The notes below the pieces were generated by a model. That model saw only the letters and a list, made by a program, of their open reading frames with translations, ran no database searches and was not told the DNA's origin. A DNA stretch of 64,000 nt from NCBI GenBank assembly GCA_913056455.1, contig CAJXMJ010000001.1:682001-746000 (forward strand). Reading direction: 5' to 3'. Positions 45,707 through 54,773 of the stretch are shown here, in pieces (the stretch's first letter is position 1; the number at the start of each line of letters is the position of its first letter). Made by a program: the position numbers and the translations under genes. The stretch comes from an uncultured Fodinibius sp. (GTDB taxonomy: Bacteria; Bacteroidota; Rhodothermia; Balneolales; Balneolaceae).

Positions 45707-47629
45707 ATGCGTACTGAACTATATGAAAACAAGCCAAAGTATAAGAACAAATATACAAGAGGGATTTTTTTACTGTTTGGAGATGCATTTTCACTATTGC
45801 TTTCAGCAGTTTTAGTGTATGGTCTTCTTATGCCGCTTATCTCGGAATATAAGTCATTTCCGGTAGAACATACGTTAATCACTATAGGATCGGTATTGGC
45901 TGGGTTAATGATTTTTCGAATGTATATGGTCAACTGGCGGTATACGAGCTTAAATGATCTGGGAAGAATTATTTTAGGTATTACTCTGGGAGGAGGACTC
46001 TCTTTTGGTTTATCTCATTCTTTAATTGGGATGGAGAGCTACGAAGCCATGTTTATGACCTTGGCACTCAGTAACAGTGTTTTGACAATAAGTGGTTTTA
46101 GGATTAGTAAACGAATGTATTTGGGACTGATAAAATCCCAAAACAAAGAAAATAGACACGCCATTATTTTCGGTGGTGAAAGTGAGGGGGAGCAGATACT
46201 TCGTGATATCCTTACTAATGACAACTGGAATCTAACAGTTCACGGTATTTTTGATGATCGGGTTATGCCAGGGCTCTTATTACATGGTGTTCGGGTAATG
46301 GGTGGGAAGGATGAAATGATTGAATATATAAAGACTTGTCCCGTAGATCAGTTGATTGTAGCTTTTCCACAGTATCCCAAAAAGGATCTCAAAGAAATAA
46401 TTGATAAGGTCAAGACGATACGGCCCAATGTGGATATCAAAGTTTTACCGTCATTCCACTCATTGACTGATAACCCTGTAGGGTTTGAGCATGTCCGAGA
46501 GATTAGTATTGAGGATGTTTTGGGCCGTGAACCGGTAACGATTGACTTTCAATCTATAAAAGACAGTATTACCGATAAGACTGTCTTGGTAACTGGGGGA
46601 GGAGGATCTATCGGGAGTGAATTAGTACGACAGTGTGCCAACCTGAAACCAGCAACGCTTATTGCCCTAGATATTGATGAAACAGAGCTTTTCCATATCG
46701 AAAATGAATTCAAAAACACGGATATCCACGTTATTCCCTGTGTAGCCAGTATCACAGATAGCAAAAAAATTGATAAAGTACTTGAACGGTATCAGCCTGA
46801 GGTGATTTTTCATGCCGCCGCATATAAGCACGTACCCATGATGGAGAGTTTCCCGGGAGAGGCAATCAAAGTGAATATCGGTGGAACACGACTATTAGCT
46901 TCACTGGCGTGTAAACATGAGGTCGACAAGTTTATAATGGTATCTACGGATAAGGCTGTAAATCCTGCCAACGTTATGGGAGCAACCAAAAGGGTTGCAG
47001 AAGAAATATGTATGGCATATAACGGGACATGTATCACGAAGTTTATTTCGGTTCGATTTGGAAACGTATTGGGTTCACGGGGTTCAGTCGTTCCATTATT
47101 TATCAAGCAAATAAAAGATGGAGGGCCGGTTACTATAACCGATCCAGAGATGATGCGATACTTTATGACAATCCCCGAAGCAGTACTGTTGGTGATGCAG
47201 GCCGGATCGTTGGGAAAAGGGGGAGAAGTATTTGTATTGGATATGGGAGAACCGGTTAAAATACTGGATATGGCCAAAGAACTTATTCGTTTGCACGGAC
47301 TTGAGCCCTACCGGGATATACCAATAACAATTACGGGTTTAAGGCCCGGAGAAAAACTGTTCGAAGAATTATTAAATGCAGAAGAGGGGGTAATTGAAAC
47401 GGAGCACGAGGAAATTTTCAAGGCGATCTGTAGTAGAAAGTTGTCATCATCAATGCTTGAAAAAAGAATTGATCAATTATTTAACCTGCTCGAAACAGAT
47501 AATAAAGATGCCGTGCGTACACTCTTGAAATCCATAGTACCCACGTATATTTATTCAGAATCCGAGAAGGTTAAAGTTAATGGAATTAAGAAAAGAACTA
47601 ACGTAGATGATCCATTAATAGCAGGATAA
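45707..47629 (+). CDS. UDP-HexNAc 4,6-dehydratase, membrane form (PglF/CapD type)
   Basis: Membrane-anchored dehydratase of about 640 aa, with four hydrophobic segments at the N-terminus, a first nucleotide-binding-like domain (AIIFGGESEGEQIL) and the catalytic SDR domain (VTGGGGSIGSELVRQC near residue 294, AAYKHVPMME, STDKAVNPANVMGATKR with Met in place of the usual Tyr, as in this family). Start: the in-frame ATG at 45686 lacks a ribosome-binding site and lies too close to the promoter, whereas AGGGGA sits 5 nt before the ATG at 45707. It supplies the 4-keto sugar for the aminotransferase upstream. Confidence 0.9.
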   Translation: MRTELYENKPKYKNKYTRGIFLLFGDAFSLLLSAVLVYGLLMPLISEYKSFPVEHTLITIGSVLAGLMIFRMYMVNWRYTSLNDLGRIILGITLGGGLSFGLSHSLIGMESYEAMFMTLALSNSVLTISGFRISKRMYLGLIKSQNKENRHAIIFGGESEGEQILRDILTNDNWNLTVHGIFDDRVMPGLLLHGVRVMGGKDEMIEYIKTCPVDQLIVAFPQYPKKDLKEIIDKVKTIRPNVDIKVLPSFHSLTDNPVGFEHVREISIEDVLGREPVTIDFQSIKDSITDKTVLVTGGGGSIGSELVRQCANLKPATLIALDIDETELFHIENEFKNTDIHVIPCVASITDSKKIDKVLERYQPEVIFHAAAYKHVPMMESFPGEAIKVNIGGTRLLASLACKHEVDKFIMVSTDKAVNPANVMGATKRVAEEICMAYNGTCITKFISVRFGNVLGSRGSVVPLFIKQIKDGGPVTITDPEMMRYFMTIPEAVLLVMQAGSLGKGGEVFVLDMGEPVKILDMAKELIRLHGLEPYRDIPITITGLRPGEKLFEELLNAEEGVIETEHEEIFKAICSRKLSSSMLEKRIDQLFNLLETDNKDAVRTLLKSIVPTYIYSESEKVKVNGIKKRTNVDDPLIAG

Positions 47630-47684
47630 TTAAAAGCACTAAAAATCACCATGGTATCAAATATAGCAAAAGTAGGTTACTGCG

Positions 47685-50018
47685 ATGTCCGATTCAATTC
47701 AAAAGTATAATAGTAAAGAGTTATCCCGGTTCGAATATATCCCTCATTTTACCCCATCAAATGCGGAAAGCAATGGTCTGGATCCCAAGAAAATTATAGC
47801 TATTCTCTTGCGATATAAGTGGCTGGTATTGTTGTTTCTGATTGCCGGTGGGGTGGGCGCTTGGTTTTATGCTGATCATATTGAACCGGTCTATGAGAGT
47901 AGGGGACTGTTGATGATTAGTTCCAATGGGGATCTGAAAAATGAAGAACTTTCTCAAATTATTTCGCAAGCAACAGGGTATGGTACCAGCTCAACGCTCG
48001 AAAATGAACTCCAGGTTTTGCGGTCACGAACTTTTTCTGAACAAATTGCCCAAAAGTTGTTTGAAGAAACACCCAAAAATATTTCTGAACTACCAATTTT
48101 TTGGGCACAGTATGAAAACGGTGAAAGTTATAGAGTTGGGGAGGTAGCAGTAGCCTCAAGAATAAAAAATAAACTTAGCTTTTTTCTTCCTGAAGAAAAT
48201 TCGGACGTAGTAGCTCTAACTTTTAAGAGCACTTCGCCTCAAGAGGCGGCAATGATCATAAATCTTGCTATGCAGATCTATGTCGAAAATTCGACCAGGC
48301 AAAACAGACAGGCAGCAACATCTACCGCTCAGTTTTTGGAAAAGGAGAAAGCCGAAGTCAAGCAGAAATTGGATAAATCGGAAAGAATGCTTCGGGAGTT
48401 CATGGATGCAACCGGCATTGTTCGAGTTAATGAACAGACAACGGGCATGGTTAAGCAACAAGCTGATGTAGAACTGGATTTACAGCGTTCAAGGTTGGAG
48501 TTACAAACAATAGAACAAACTATTGCTAATTATGAAGACCAGCTTGAACGAATAAAACCGGGACTTGCAGATCAATTCACTGAGGCAATAGGTCCTAAAA
48601 TTCGTAACTCCCAAGAAGATTTGGCGCGTTATGAGCGAGAGCGTACGATGATTATTACTAAAAACCCTGGAGTCTTGGAAAGAACACCCCCTCCGGCTCG
48701 GTTACAGTATCTTGATGAACAAATTGCCCGTTTAAAAATTGAAATTCAGGAACTCTCGGATCAACTTTTTACCGAAGATGATGAATACATGGGGATGGAT
48801 AGTGAAGATCGGGCACAGATTGTATCAGATCTACAAACGCGATTGGTGGAATTACACATAGAGCAGAATCAACTTGCTTCAAAAATTGATGGGCTTGCTC
48901 AATTTAAAGATGAAATGAATGCCGATATAAATTCTTTGCCTGAAGGAATTGTGGAACTGGCAAAACTACAGCGTGACGTACGAATTAACGAGGAGCTTTA
49001 TATCAACATCTCGCGTCAATATGCTGACATGTCGGTATGGAAGCAGTCACAGTTTGGTTTTGGTCGCGTTATTGATCCCGGTCAGGTTCCAAACGTACCA
49101 GTGAGTCCCAATAAAAAAATATTACTATTGCTAGGTATTATGTTAGGGGGGCTCGCTTCTGCTGGGTTTATTTTTATTAATGAGTTCCGGGATAATACCG
49201 TAAATGATGTTGGGGAGCTCAAAACAATGTTTTTGCCATCAATTACAGTGGTTCCCAGTTTTGAGAAGGTCTCAAGAAGAAATAGAAAAGATTTTTCAGT
49301 GGGAGAAGGTAAAATGCCGGCTGAGTTGGTGTTACTACAGGATCGGTTGAGTCTTTCATCTGAAGCCATCAGACGTCTTAAGAATAACATCATTTACCAA
49401 TATGGTGAACGACCTCCGAAAACGATTTCAGTAACGAGCGCCGAAAAGGGAGATGGAAAATCAACTATCGTGGCTAATCTTGGAATTGCTTTTGCCGAGG
49501 ATGGATACAAAACACTCATCATTGGTGCTGATTTCCGGCGACCCAAGCTGGGTAAGTATCTGGGAATTTCTACAAAAAAAGGGTTGTCGGACTACTTGGA
49601 TGGGAAGCTTTCGTTTGACGATTTGATTCGGAATACCGATCAAGGGAATCTGAAGATTATTGTAGCAGGCGAAAATACACAGACTCCAGAGATATTGGTA
49701 AGCAGTATTTTATTTAAACAGCTGTTGAAGAAGATGGAAGAAGTTTTTGATGTTATCATTTTAGATACACCTCCATTTGGAATAATTAGCGATTCTTCGG
49801 CTATTTTGAGAAATGCAGAAGCAACCGTGGTGGTAGCAAAGTATCGAAAAACAAACCGTGGCATGCTCTACCGAACCTTAGAAGAATTGCAAAATATACA
49901 TGCTAATGTAACAGGATTAGTATTAAATGACTTTGACTACCGAAAAGAAACCAGCAATTACTACGGTGCCGGATATTATCAATCGTTGTATACTAATTAT
50001 GAAAGCTATGTAAAATAA
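47685..50018 (+). CDS. Polysaccharide co-polymerase with BY-kinase domain (Wzc type)
   Basis: Inner-membrane chain-length regulator fused to a tyrosine kinase, 777 aa. The Wzz domain has a first membrane helix at about residues 44-64 and a second at about 485-505, with long periplasmic coiled-coil regions between. The cytoplasmic kinase has Walker A SAEKGDGKST (near 585), Walker A' IIGADFRRPK, and Walker B VIILDTPP. The C-terminus carries a cluster of tyrosines (SNYYGAGYYQSLYTNYESY) for autophosphorylation. It points to a Wzx/Wzy-like, polymerase-dependent assembly route. Confidence 0.92.
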   Translation: MSDSIQKYNSKELSRFEYIPHFTPSNAESNGLDPKKIIAILLRYKWLVLLFLIAGGVGAWFYADHIEPVYESRGLLMISSNGDLKNEELSQIISQATGYGTSSTLENELQVLRSRTFSEQIAQKLFEETPKNISELPIFWAQYENGESYRVGEVAVASRIKNKLSFFLPEENSDVVALTFKSTSPQEAAMIINLAMQIYVENSTRQNRQAATSTAQFLEKEKAEVKQKLDKSERMLREFMDATGIVRVNEQTTGMVKQQADVELDLQRSRLELQTIEQTIANYEDQLERIKPGLADQFTEAIGPKIRNSQEDLARYERERTMIITKNPGVLERTPPPARLQYLDEQIARLKIEIQELSDQLFTEDDEYMGMDSEDRAQIVSDLQTRLVELHIEQNQLASKIDGLAQFKDEMNADINSLPEGIVELAKLQRDVRINEELYINISRQYADMSVWKQSQFGFGRVIDPGQVPNVPVSPNKKILLLLGIMLGGLASAGFIFINEFRDNTVNDVGELKTMFLPSITVVPSFEKVSRRNRKDFSVGEGKMPAELVLLQDRLSLSSEAIRRLKNNIIYQYGERPPKTISVTSAEKGDGKSTIVANLGIAFAEDGYKTLIIGADFRRPKLGKYLGISTKKGLSDYLDGKLSFDDLIRNTDQGNLKIIVAGENTQTPEILVSSILFKQLLKKMEEVFDVIILDTPPFGIISDSSAILRNAEATVVVAKYRKTNRGMLYRTLEELQNIHANVTGLVLNDFDYRKETSNYYGAGYYQSLYTNYESYVK

Positions 50019-50090
50019 ATATCAAAGGTATTGATCAAGCTATAGCAGAAATAAATTTATTAAGTTATAATTAATTGTGTCAGAAATATC

Positions 50091-50615
50091 ATGAAAATAA
50101 AAAGTATTTTTATCCCCGTCCTTTTCTTATTTGGGCTCTTATATCCAGCAGTTTCATTTGCGCAGATGCCTGAAGGTACGGGAGACCGGTATATTCGGGT
50201 AGCAGAGATAGGTGAATTAGCTGATTCTGTGAATGTTTGGGGAGATGTGGGCAGTTCTGGACGATATATTATACCTGAGAGGACGACACTTCCAGAGCTG
50301 ATATCATTTAGTTTTGGATACACGCAGTTGCGCGGTAATGATGCAAATATCGATTGGGCAAAGACCCAGATTGAGGTCAAAGTATCTCGATATAATGAGG
50401 GTAGAAAAAGGGTAGACGTAGCTCTTTTTCGCTATCGGTATCATGATCCTGAGCCGGTAGAGATGTTTGAATTTGATTTGCAGAATAATGATATCGTGAC
50501 TGTACAAGTGAGACGTCGTCCTTCGTTAACAGATTATGTGGGGGTTGTAGCGCCGGTGGTAGGTGTTGTTGCTACTTCATTTCTTCTGATTGAAAATCTC
50601 CGGGGAAATCGGTGA
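50091..50615 (+). CDS. Small SLBB-domain protein with C-terminal membrane helix
   Basis: A signal peptide ends at SFAQ (about residue 25). VNVWGDVGSSGRYIIP followed by TLPELISFSFGY is a soluble-ligand-binding beta-grasp (SLBB) domain, as found in the outer-membrane exporter Wza. A hydrophobic helix (YVGVVAPVVGVVATSFLLIENL) is at the C-terminus. At 174 aa it lacks the polysaccharide export sugar (PES) domain and the length of a full Wza; no other Wza-like gene is in the window. It sits between the co-polymerase and the ABC transporter, so it probably takes part in export. Confidence 0.72.
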   Translation: MKIKSIFIPVLFLFGLLYPAVSFAQMPEGTGDRYIRVAEIGELADSVNVWGDVGSSGRYIIPERTTLPELISFSFGYTQLRGNDANIDWAKTQIEVKVSRYNEGRKRVDVALFRYRYHDPEPVEMFEFDLQNNDIVTVQVRRRPSLTDYVGVVAPVVGVVATSFLLIENLRGNR

Positions 50616-50652
50616 TCATAAAACATAAACTCTTAAGCTGTGGTGGATCAAA

Positions 50653-52449
50653 TTGTCTGTAACCCTTAAAAAGTTGTTCTATATTTTACCGAAGGGCGAT
50701 GCTGTTAAGCTCTTTGTATTATTCGTGCTGATGTTGGTAGCTGCTGCTCTCGAAGTAGCCGGCATTGGAATGATTCCTGCCTTTGTGGCTATCGTAGCAG
50801 ATCCCGATCGTGTGATGTCAGCCGAATGGTTACAACCGCTCATTGGAATGCTCGGCATAGGAAACGCCCAGGATCTACTTATATGGGGATCAGTTGTGTT
50901 GGTGGGGATTTTTATTATTAAAAGTATCTATATCATCACATTCAATTTTTTTGAGGCTCGTTTTATATTTAATCGACGATATACTATTAGCTACCGGTTA
51001 ATGCAATCATATATGCAGGCGCCCTATACTTTCCATCTGCAAAGAAATACGTCTGAATTGTTGCGCAATATCAGCCAAGAGATAAACGTGCTGATTAATA
51101 ATGTGATAACAAACATCTTGATGATGGGCCGTGAAGGGGTGGTTACATTAGCTATCCTCATATTTCTCTTTTCCATGGAGCCCCTTATAACCATGTTGGT
51201 GATTTTATTATCCGGATTTGGAGCAGGGACCTTTATCTTATTGAATAAGAAGAAAATGAAAGAATATGGAGAAGAAGAACAGGAGCGGCGTGCAGAGATG
51301 ATTAAAGCGGTTAATCAAGGATTGGGAGGAATAAAGGAAGCACGGGTTCTGAACAGAGAGAATGAATTTATCGATAAGTTTCGAGTAGAGGCATTTAAAA
51401 GTACCCGTTTAATGGCTTATTTGCGATTTATTCAGCAAATTCCTCGTCCGGTTGTAGAAACAACTGCAGTTCTTGGAATGTTGATGATTGCTGTGCTATT
51501 GGTATGGCAAGATCGTTCGATGGGGGCGATTATTCCTATTCTCACGCTTTTTGCCATGGCGACAGTCCGATTAATGCCGTCGGTCCAGCAGTTGGTAAGC
51601 ATGTATACCCGGTTGCGATATAATATTGTTTCACTTGACCCTGTCTATGATGATCTTAAAGAATTAGCTGCATTTAATACACAATTTAAAAAAGATCGAA
51701 AAAAGAATAATCAGCTGAAGCTAAACAACTGTATTAAAATCACTAATGTAAGCTACCATTATCCTGATAGTGAAGTACAGGCGTTGGAAAATATATCACT
51801 GACCGTTCCAAAAGGGAAAGCAGTAGGTTTTGTAGGTTCGTCAGGTGCTGGAAAAACGACCATTGTAGATCTTATTCTTGGATTACTTGAACCTGATAAG
51901 GGAGAGATTTTGATAGATGGTGTTGATATACAACAAAACCTCTCGGCTTGGCAAAAAAATATGGGGTATATACCTCAGTCTATATACTTAGCTGATGAAA
52001 CCTTGCGTTCAAATATCGCTTTTGGCATCCCGAAAGAAGAAATTGATGATTCAAAGGTGCTAAATGCCGTAAAACTTGCTCAGCTTGGGACATTGATTGA
52101 GCAACTACCGGCTGGTTTGGAAACCATTATCGGTGAGAATGGAACCCGGCTCTCAGGCGGACAACGTCAACGAGTAGGTATAGCACGAGCGTTATATCAC
52201 GCCCCCGACGTATTGGTGATGGACGAGGCCACCTCAGCCTTGGATAATATTACTGAGAAACAGATCACAAATGCCATCGAGTCTTTAAAGGGAGAACGCA
52301 CACTGATTATGATTGCTCACCGACTTTCAACAGTAAAAAATTGTGATATGCTATACTTTATGGAAGAAGGCAAGATTGTAGAACAGGGTACATATGATGA
52401 TTTGGTCCATTCGAATATAAGATTTAGAGAGATGGCACTTGAAGCATAA
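50653..52449 (+). CDS. ABC-type lipid-linked glycan flippase (PglK-like)
   Basis: Half-transporter of 598 aa with an exporter membrane domain (about six helices, residues 18-310) and a C-terminal ATPase: Walker A GSSGAGKTT near 394, signature LSGGQRQRVGIARAL near 499, Walker B VLVMDEATSALD. The start LKKLFYILPKGDAVKLFVLF and the segment MATVRLMPSVQQLVSMYTRLRYN recall Campylobacter PglK, which flips undecaprenyl-linked oligosaccharides. It starts with TTG at 50653; no upstream ATG fits. No Wzx-type flippase is seen in the window, so this may do that job here. Confidence 0.82.
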   Translation: MSVTLKKLFYILPKGDAVKLFVLFVLMLVAAALEVAGIGMIPAFVAIVADPDRVMSAEWLQPLIGMLGIGNAQDLLIWGSVVLVGIFIIKSIYIITFNFFEARFIFNRRYTISYRLMQSYMQAPYTFHLQRNTSELLRNISQEINVLINNVITNILMMGREGVVTLAILIFLFSMEPLITMLVILLSGFGAGTFILLNKKKMKEYGEEEQERRAEMIKAVNQGLGGIKEARVLNRENEFIDKFRVEAFKSTRLMAYLRFIQQIPRPVVETTAVLGMLMIAVLLVWQDRSMGAIIPILTLFAMATVRLMPSVQQLVSMYTRLRYNIVSLDPVYDDLKELAAFNTQFKKDRKKNNQLKLNNCIKITNVSYHYPDSEVQALENISLTVPKGKAVGFVGSSGAGKTTIVDLILGLLEPDKGEILIDGVDIQQNLSAWQKNMGYIPQSIYLADETLRSNIAFGIPKEEIDDSKVLNAVKLAQLGTLIEQLPAGLETIIGENGTRLSGGQRQRVGIARALYHAPDVLVMDEATSALDNITEKQITNAIESLKGERTLIMIAHRLSTVKNCDMLYFMEEGKIVEQGTYDDLVHSNIRFREMALEA

Positions 52450-52494
52450 AATGTAATTACATATACCAGTTTTATTCAGCGAAGTTTAGCCAAA

Positions 52495-52511
52495 GGAGTA
52501 ATATTTACTCA
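52495..52511. promoter_or_regulatory. Activator dyad
   Basis: GGAGTAATATTTACTCA: halves match the TGAGTAAnnnTTACTCA dyad with one change. It ends 103 bp before the sigma-54 promoter at 52615. Confidence 0.65.
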
Positions 52512-52614
52512 ATTGGGATTTGTGAACGTTTAAGTAACTATTTAAAACAGCTTTTTATTGGTTCTAAAGGGGGTTCTATTTTCATAGTATCCAAAAAGTT
52601 AGCAATGGGTGCTC

Positions 52615-52630
52615 TGGCATATTATTTGAA
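52615..52630 (+). promoter_or_regulatory. Sigma-54 promoter of the rfbF/NRPS island
   Basis: TGGCATATTATTTGAA: GG and GA 10 nt apart, -12 element TTGA as at 17173. Predicted start near 52640, about 70 nt before the ATG. Confidence 0.65.
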
Positions 52631-52708
52631 AGGAGAAGTGTAGTGGTGATCTATAAATAGTTTAGTACCACTGGATATCAGAAACATAAATCACAAAGGG
52701 AGTACAGT

Positions 52709-53509
52709 ATGAAAGCAGTGATATTAGCGGGTGGGTTTGGAACACGGTTAAGTGAAGAAACAAGCGTTCGTCCCAAACCTATGGTAGAAATTGGAGGGAA
52801 ACCAATTTTGTGGCATATCATGAAAATATATTCACACTATGGTATTAATGACTTTATCGTTTGTTGTGGATATAAGGGGTATGTAATTAAGGAATACTTT
52901 TCGAATTATTTTCTACACCGATCAGATGTCTCATTTGATTTGAAAAGAAATGAAATGAAAGTCTTACAAAATGGGGTGGAACCATGGAAGGTTACCTTGA
53001 TTGATACCGGAAACGGTACGATGACTGGAGGACGTCTCAAGCGAGTTCGCGAATATGTGGGAAATGAAACGTTTTGCTTAACATATGGAGACGGGGTAAG
53101 TGATATAAATATCACTCACCTGGTAGATTTTCATAAGAGTCATAACAATATAGCAACGGTTACAGCAGTACAGCCTACCGGACGTTTTGGGGCGTTCCGT
53201 TTGGGGTCAGAGGAATACAAGATTAAATCTTTTAGAGAGAAACCTAAACAGGATGATGCTTGGATTAATGGAGGATTTTTTGTCTTAGAACCTTCGGTCT
53301 TCGATTATATATCAGGAAATGAGACTGTATTTGAGCGTGAGCCCATGGAACAACTTGCGAAAAGTGGAGAATTATGTGCTTTTCGTCACGATTCTTTCTG
53401 GGAGTGTATGGATACTCTGCGGGATAAAAATCATCTCGAAGATTTATGGGCTTCTGATGATTGCCCGTGGAATATTTGGGAACGGTCATCGGAGAAAATG
53501 TATGTATAA
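52709..53509 (+). CDS. rfbF: Glucose-1-phosphate cytidylyltransferase
   Basis: Makes CDP-glucose. [39 protein letters not shown] is the nucleotidyl-transferase signature in the form specific to this enzyme (read here in parts: [22 protein letters not shown]). [13 protein letters not shown] and [11 protein letters not shown] also match. The 266-aa length is normal. No CDP-glucose 4,6-dehydratase (rfbG) follows; the next genes are an FAD oxidoreductase and a SAF-domain dehydrogenase, so the fate of CDP-glucose is unusual or the partner lies elsewhere. The stop overlaps the next gene by 8 bp. Confidence 0.93.
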   Translation: MKAVILAGGFGTRLSEETSVRPKPMVEIGGKPILWHIMKIYSHYGINDFIVCCGYKGYVIKEYFSNYFLHRSDVSFDLKRNEMKVLQNGVEPWKVTLIDTGNGTMTGGRLKRVREYVGNETFCLTYGDGVSDINITHLVDFHKSHNNIATVTAVQPTGRFGAFRLGSEEYKIKSFREKPKQDDAWINGGFFVLEPSVFDYISGNETVFEREPMEQLAKSGELCAFRHDSFWECMDTLRDKNHLEDLWASDDCPWNIWERSSEKMYV

Positions 53510-54713
53510 TTATATTATTGTTGGAAGTGGAATAATTGGACTTGCAACGGGGTATGCATTAAAAAGGGCAAACCCGCAAGCGACTATTCTTATTCTTGAG
53601 AAAGAGGATCAACCGGCTATTCACCAAACCGGGAGAAATAGTGGGGTTATTCATTCCGGGGTGTATTATCAACCCGGAAGTAAAAAGGCAGAGTTTTGTA
53701 CACGGGGAAGTAACCGAATGATGGAATTCTGTAAGACCCATAATATATCTTTTGAACAATGTGGAAAGGTGATTGTAGCTACGGAAGAATCCGAATTAGC
53801 TTATCTCGATATACTAAATGAAAGAGGTAAAGATAATGGGCTAAAGGTGAAAAAAATAACTAAGAGTGAACTTAAAGAAGTTGAACCATATGTAAGTGGT
53901 ATAGCTGCACTTCACGTACCAGAAGCAGGTATTGTGAGCTACAAAAAGGTGGCAGAGAAACTGGTTGAGCTACTCCAAAAAGAAGGTGTAGAGATAGTAT
54001 TCAACCAGCAGGTGAATTCTATTGAGGCGGGAGATACAAGGTGTACTGTTGAGACGCAGAATCAAACATTTGTAAGTGATTATGTTATCAATTGCAGTGG
54101 CTTGTACAGTGATACTCTGGCAAAAAGTGCCGGGGCTGAATTGGAACATCGCATTATCCCGTTTCGCGGGGAGTATTATGAGTTGGTCGAGGAGAGTCGC
54201 TATTTAGTAAAAAACCTTATTTATCCGGTACCGAATCCGAACTTCCCATTTTTAGGCGTACACTTTACGCGGATGATTGACGGAAGCATTCATGCAGGTC
54301 CAAATGCCGTACTGAGCCTCAAAAAAGAAGGCTATTCGAAGTTCGCTTTTAATGCGATAGAAGCATGGCAATCATTGAGTTACAAAGGTTTTTGGAAGCT
54401 TGTGGGACAGCATTGGCAGGAGGGATTTCGGGAATTATACCGATCGGTTTCAAAAGGACAATTTGTTAAAAGTTTACAAAAGCTAATTCCTGAAGTTCGG
54501 GCCGAAGACTTGGTGCCTTCTGATGCCGGAGTAAGAGCACAGGCATTAAACCCCGATGGGAGCCTGGTGGATGATTTTCTGATAAAATATCATGGAAGAA
54601 CTATTCATGTTTGTAATGCACCATCACCTGCGGCTACCTCATCTCTCGCAATCGGTGATCAGATAGTGGATTATGTGTTGGAGCATAAATCCCGAAAGAT
54701 GGCAGTTGCTTAG
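53502..54713 (+). CDS. lhgO: FAD-dependent L-2-hydroxyglutarate oxidase family protein
   Basis: FAD oxidoreductase of 403 aa. It opens with the FAD-binding motif [17 protein letters not shown], followed by [25 protein letters not shown], a stretch specific to the LhgO family, and ends with the FAD segment [14 protein letters not shown]. The family oxidises L-2-hydroxyglutarate to 2-oxoglutarate at the membrane. In this island its substrate may be another 2-hydroxy acid. The ATG at 53502, overlapping rfbF by 8 bp, is chosen because the FAD motif begins right after it; a longer frame begins at 53319 but lies inside rfbF. Confidence 0.85.
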   Translation: MYNYIIVGSGIIGLATGYALKRANPQATILILEKEDQPAIHQTGRNSGVIHSGVYYQPGSKKAEFCTRGSNRMMEFCKTHNISFEQCGKVIVATEESELAYLDILNERGKDNGLKVKKITKSELKEVEPYVSGIAALHVPEAGIVSYKKVAEKLVELLQKEGVEIVFNQQVNSIEAGDTRCTVETQNQTFVSDYVINCSGLYSDTLAKSAGAELEHRIIPFRGEYYELVEESRYLVKNLIYPVPNPNFPFLGVHFTRMIDGSIHAGPNAVLSLKKEGYSKFAFNAIEAWQSLSYKGFWKLVGQHWQEGFRELYRSVSKGQFVKSLQKLIPEVRAEDLVPSDAGVRAQALNPDGSLVDDFLIKYHGRTIHVCNAPSPAATSSLAIGDQIVDYVLEHKSRKMAVA

Positions 54714-54773
54714 ATTATTGTTGTAAAATTCATAAATGTTAAAGGTTATAATTGGTGAGGGGCTTATTCAATA

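Noticed and set aside
46810-47277. 155-codon antisense frame inside the PglF-like gene
   Set aside because: It mirrors the conserved SDR domain on the other strand; composition and position are those of a shadow frame.
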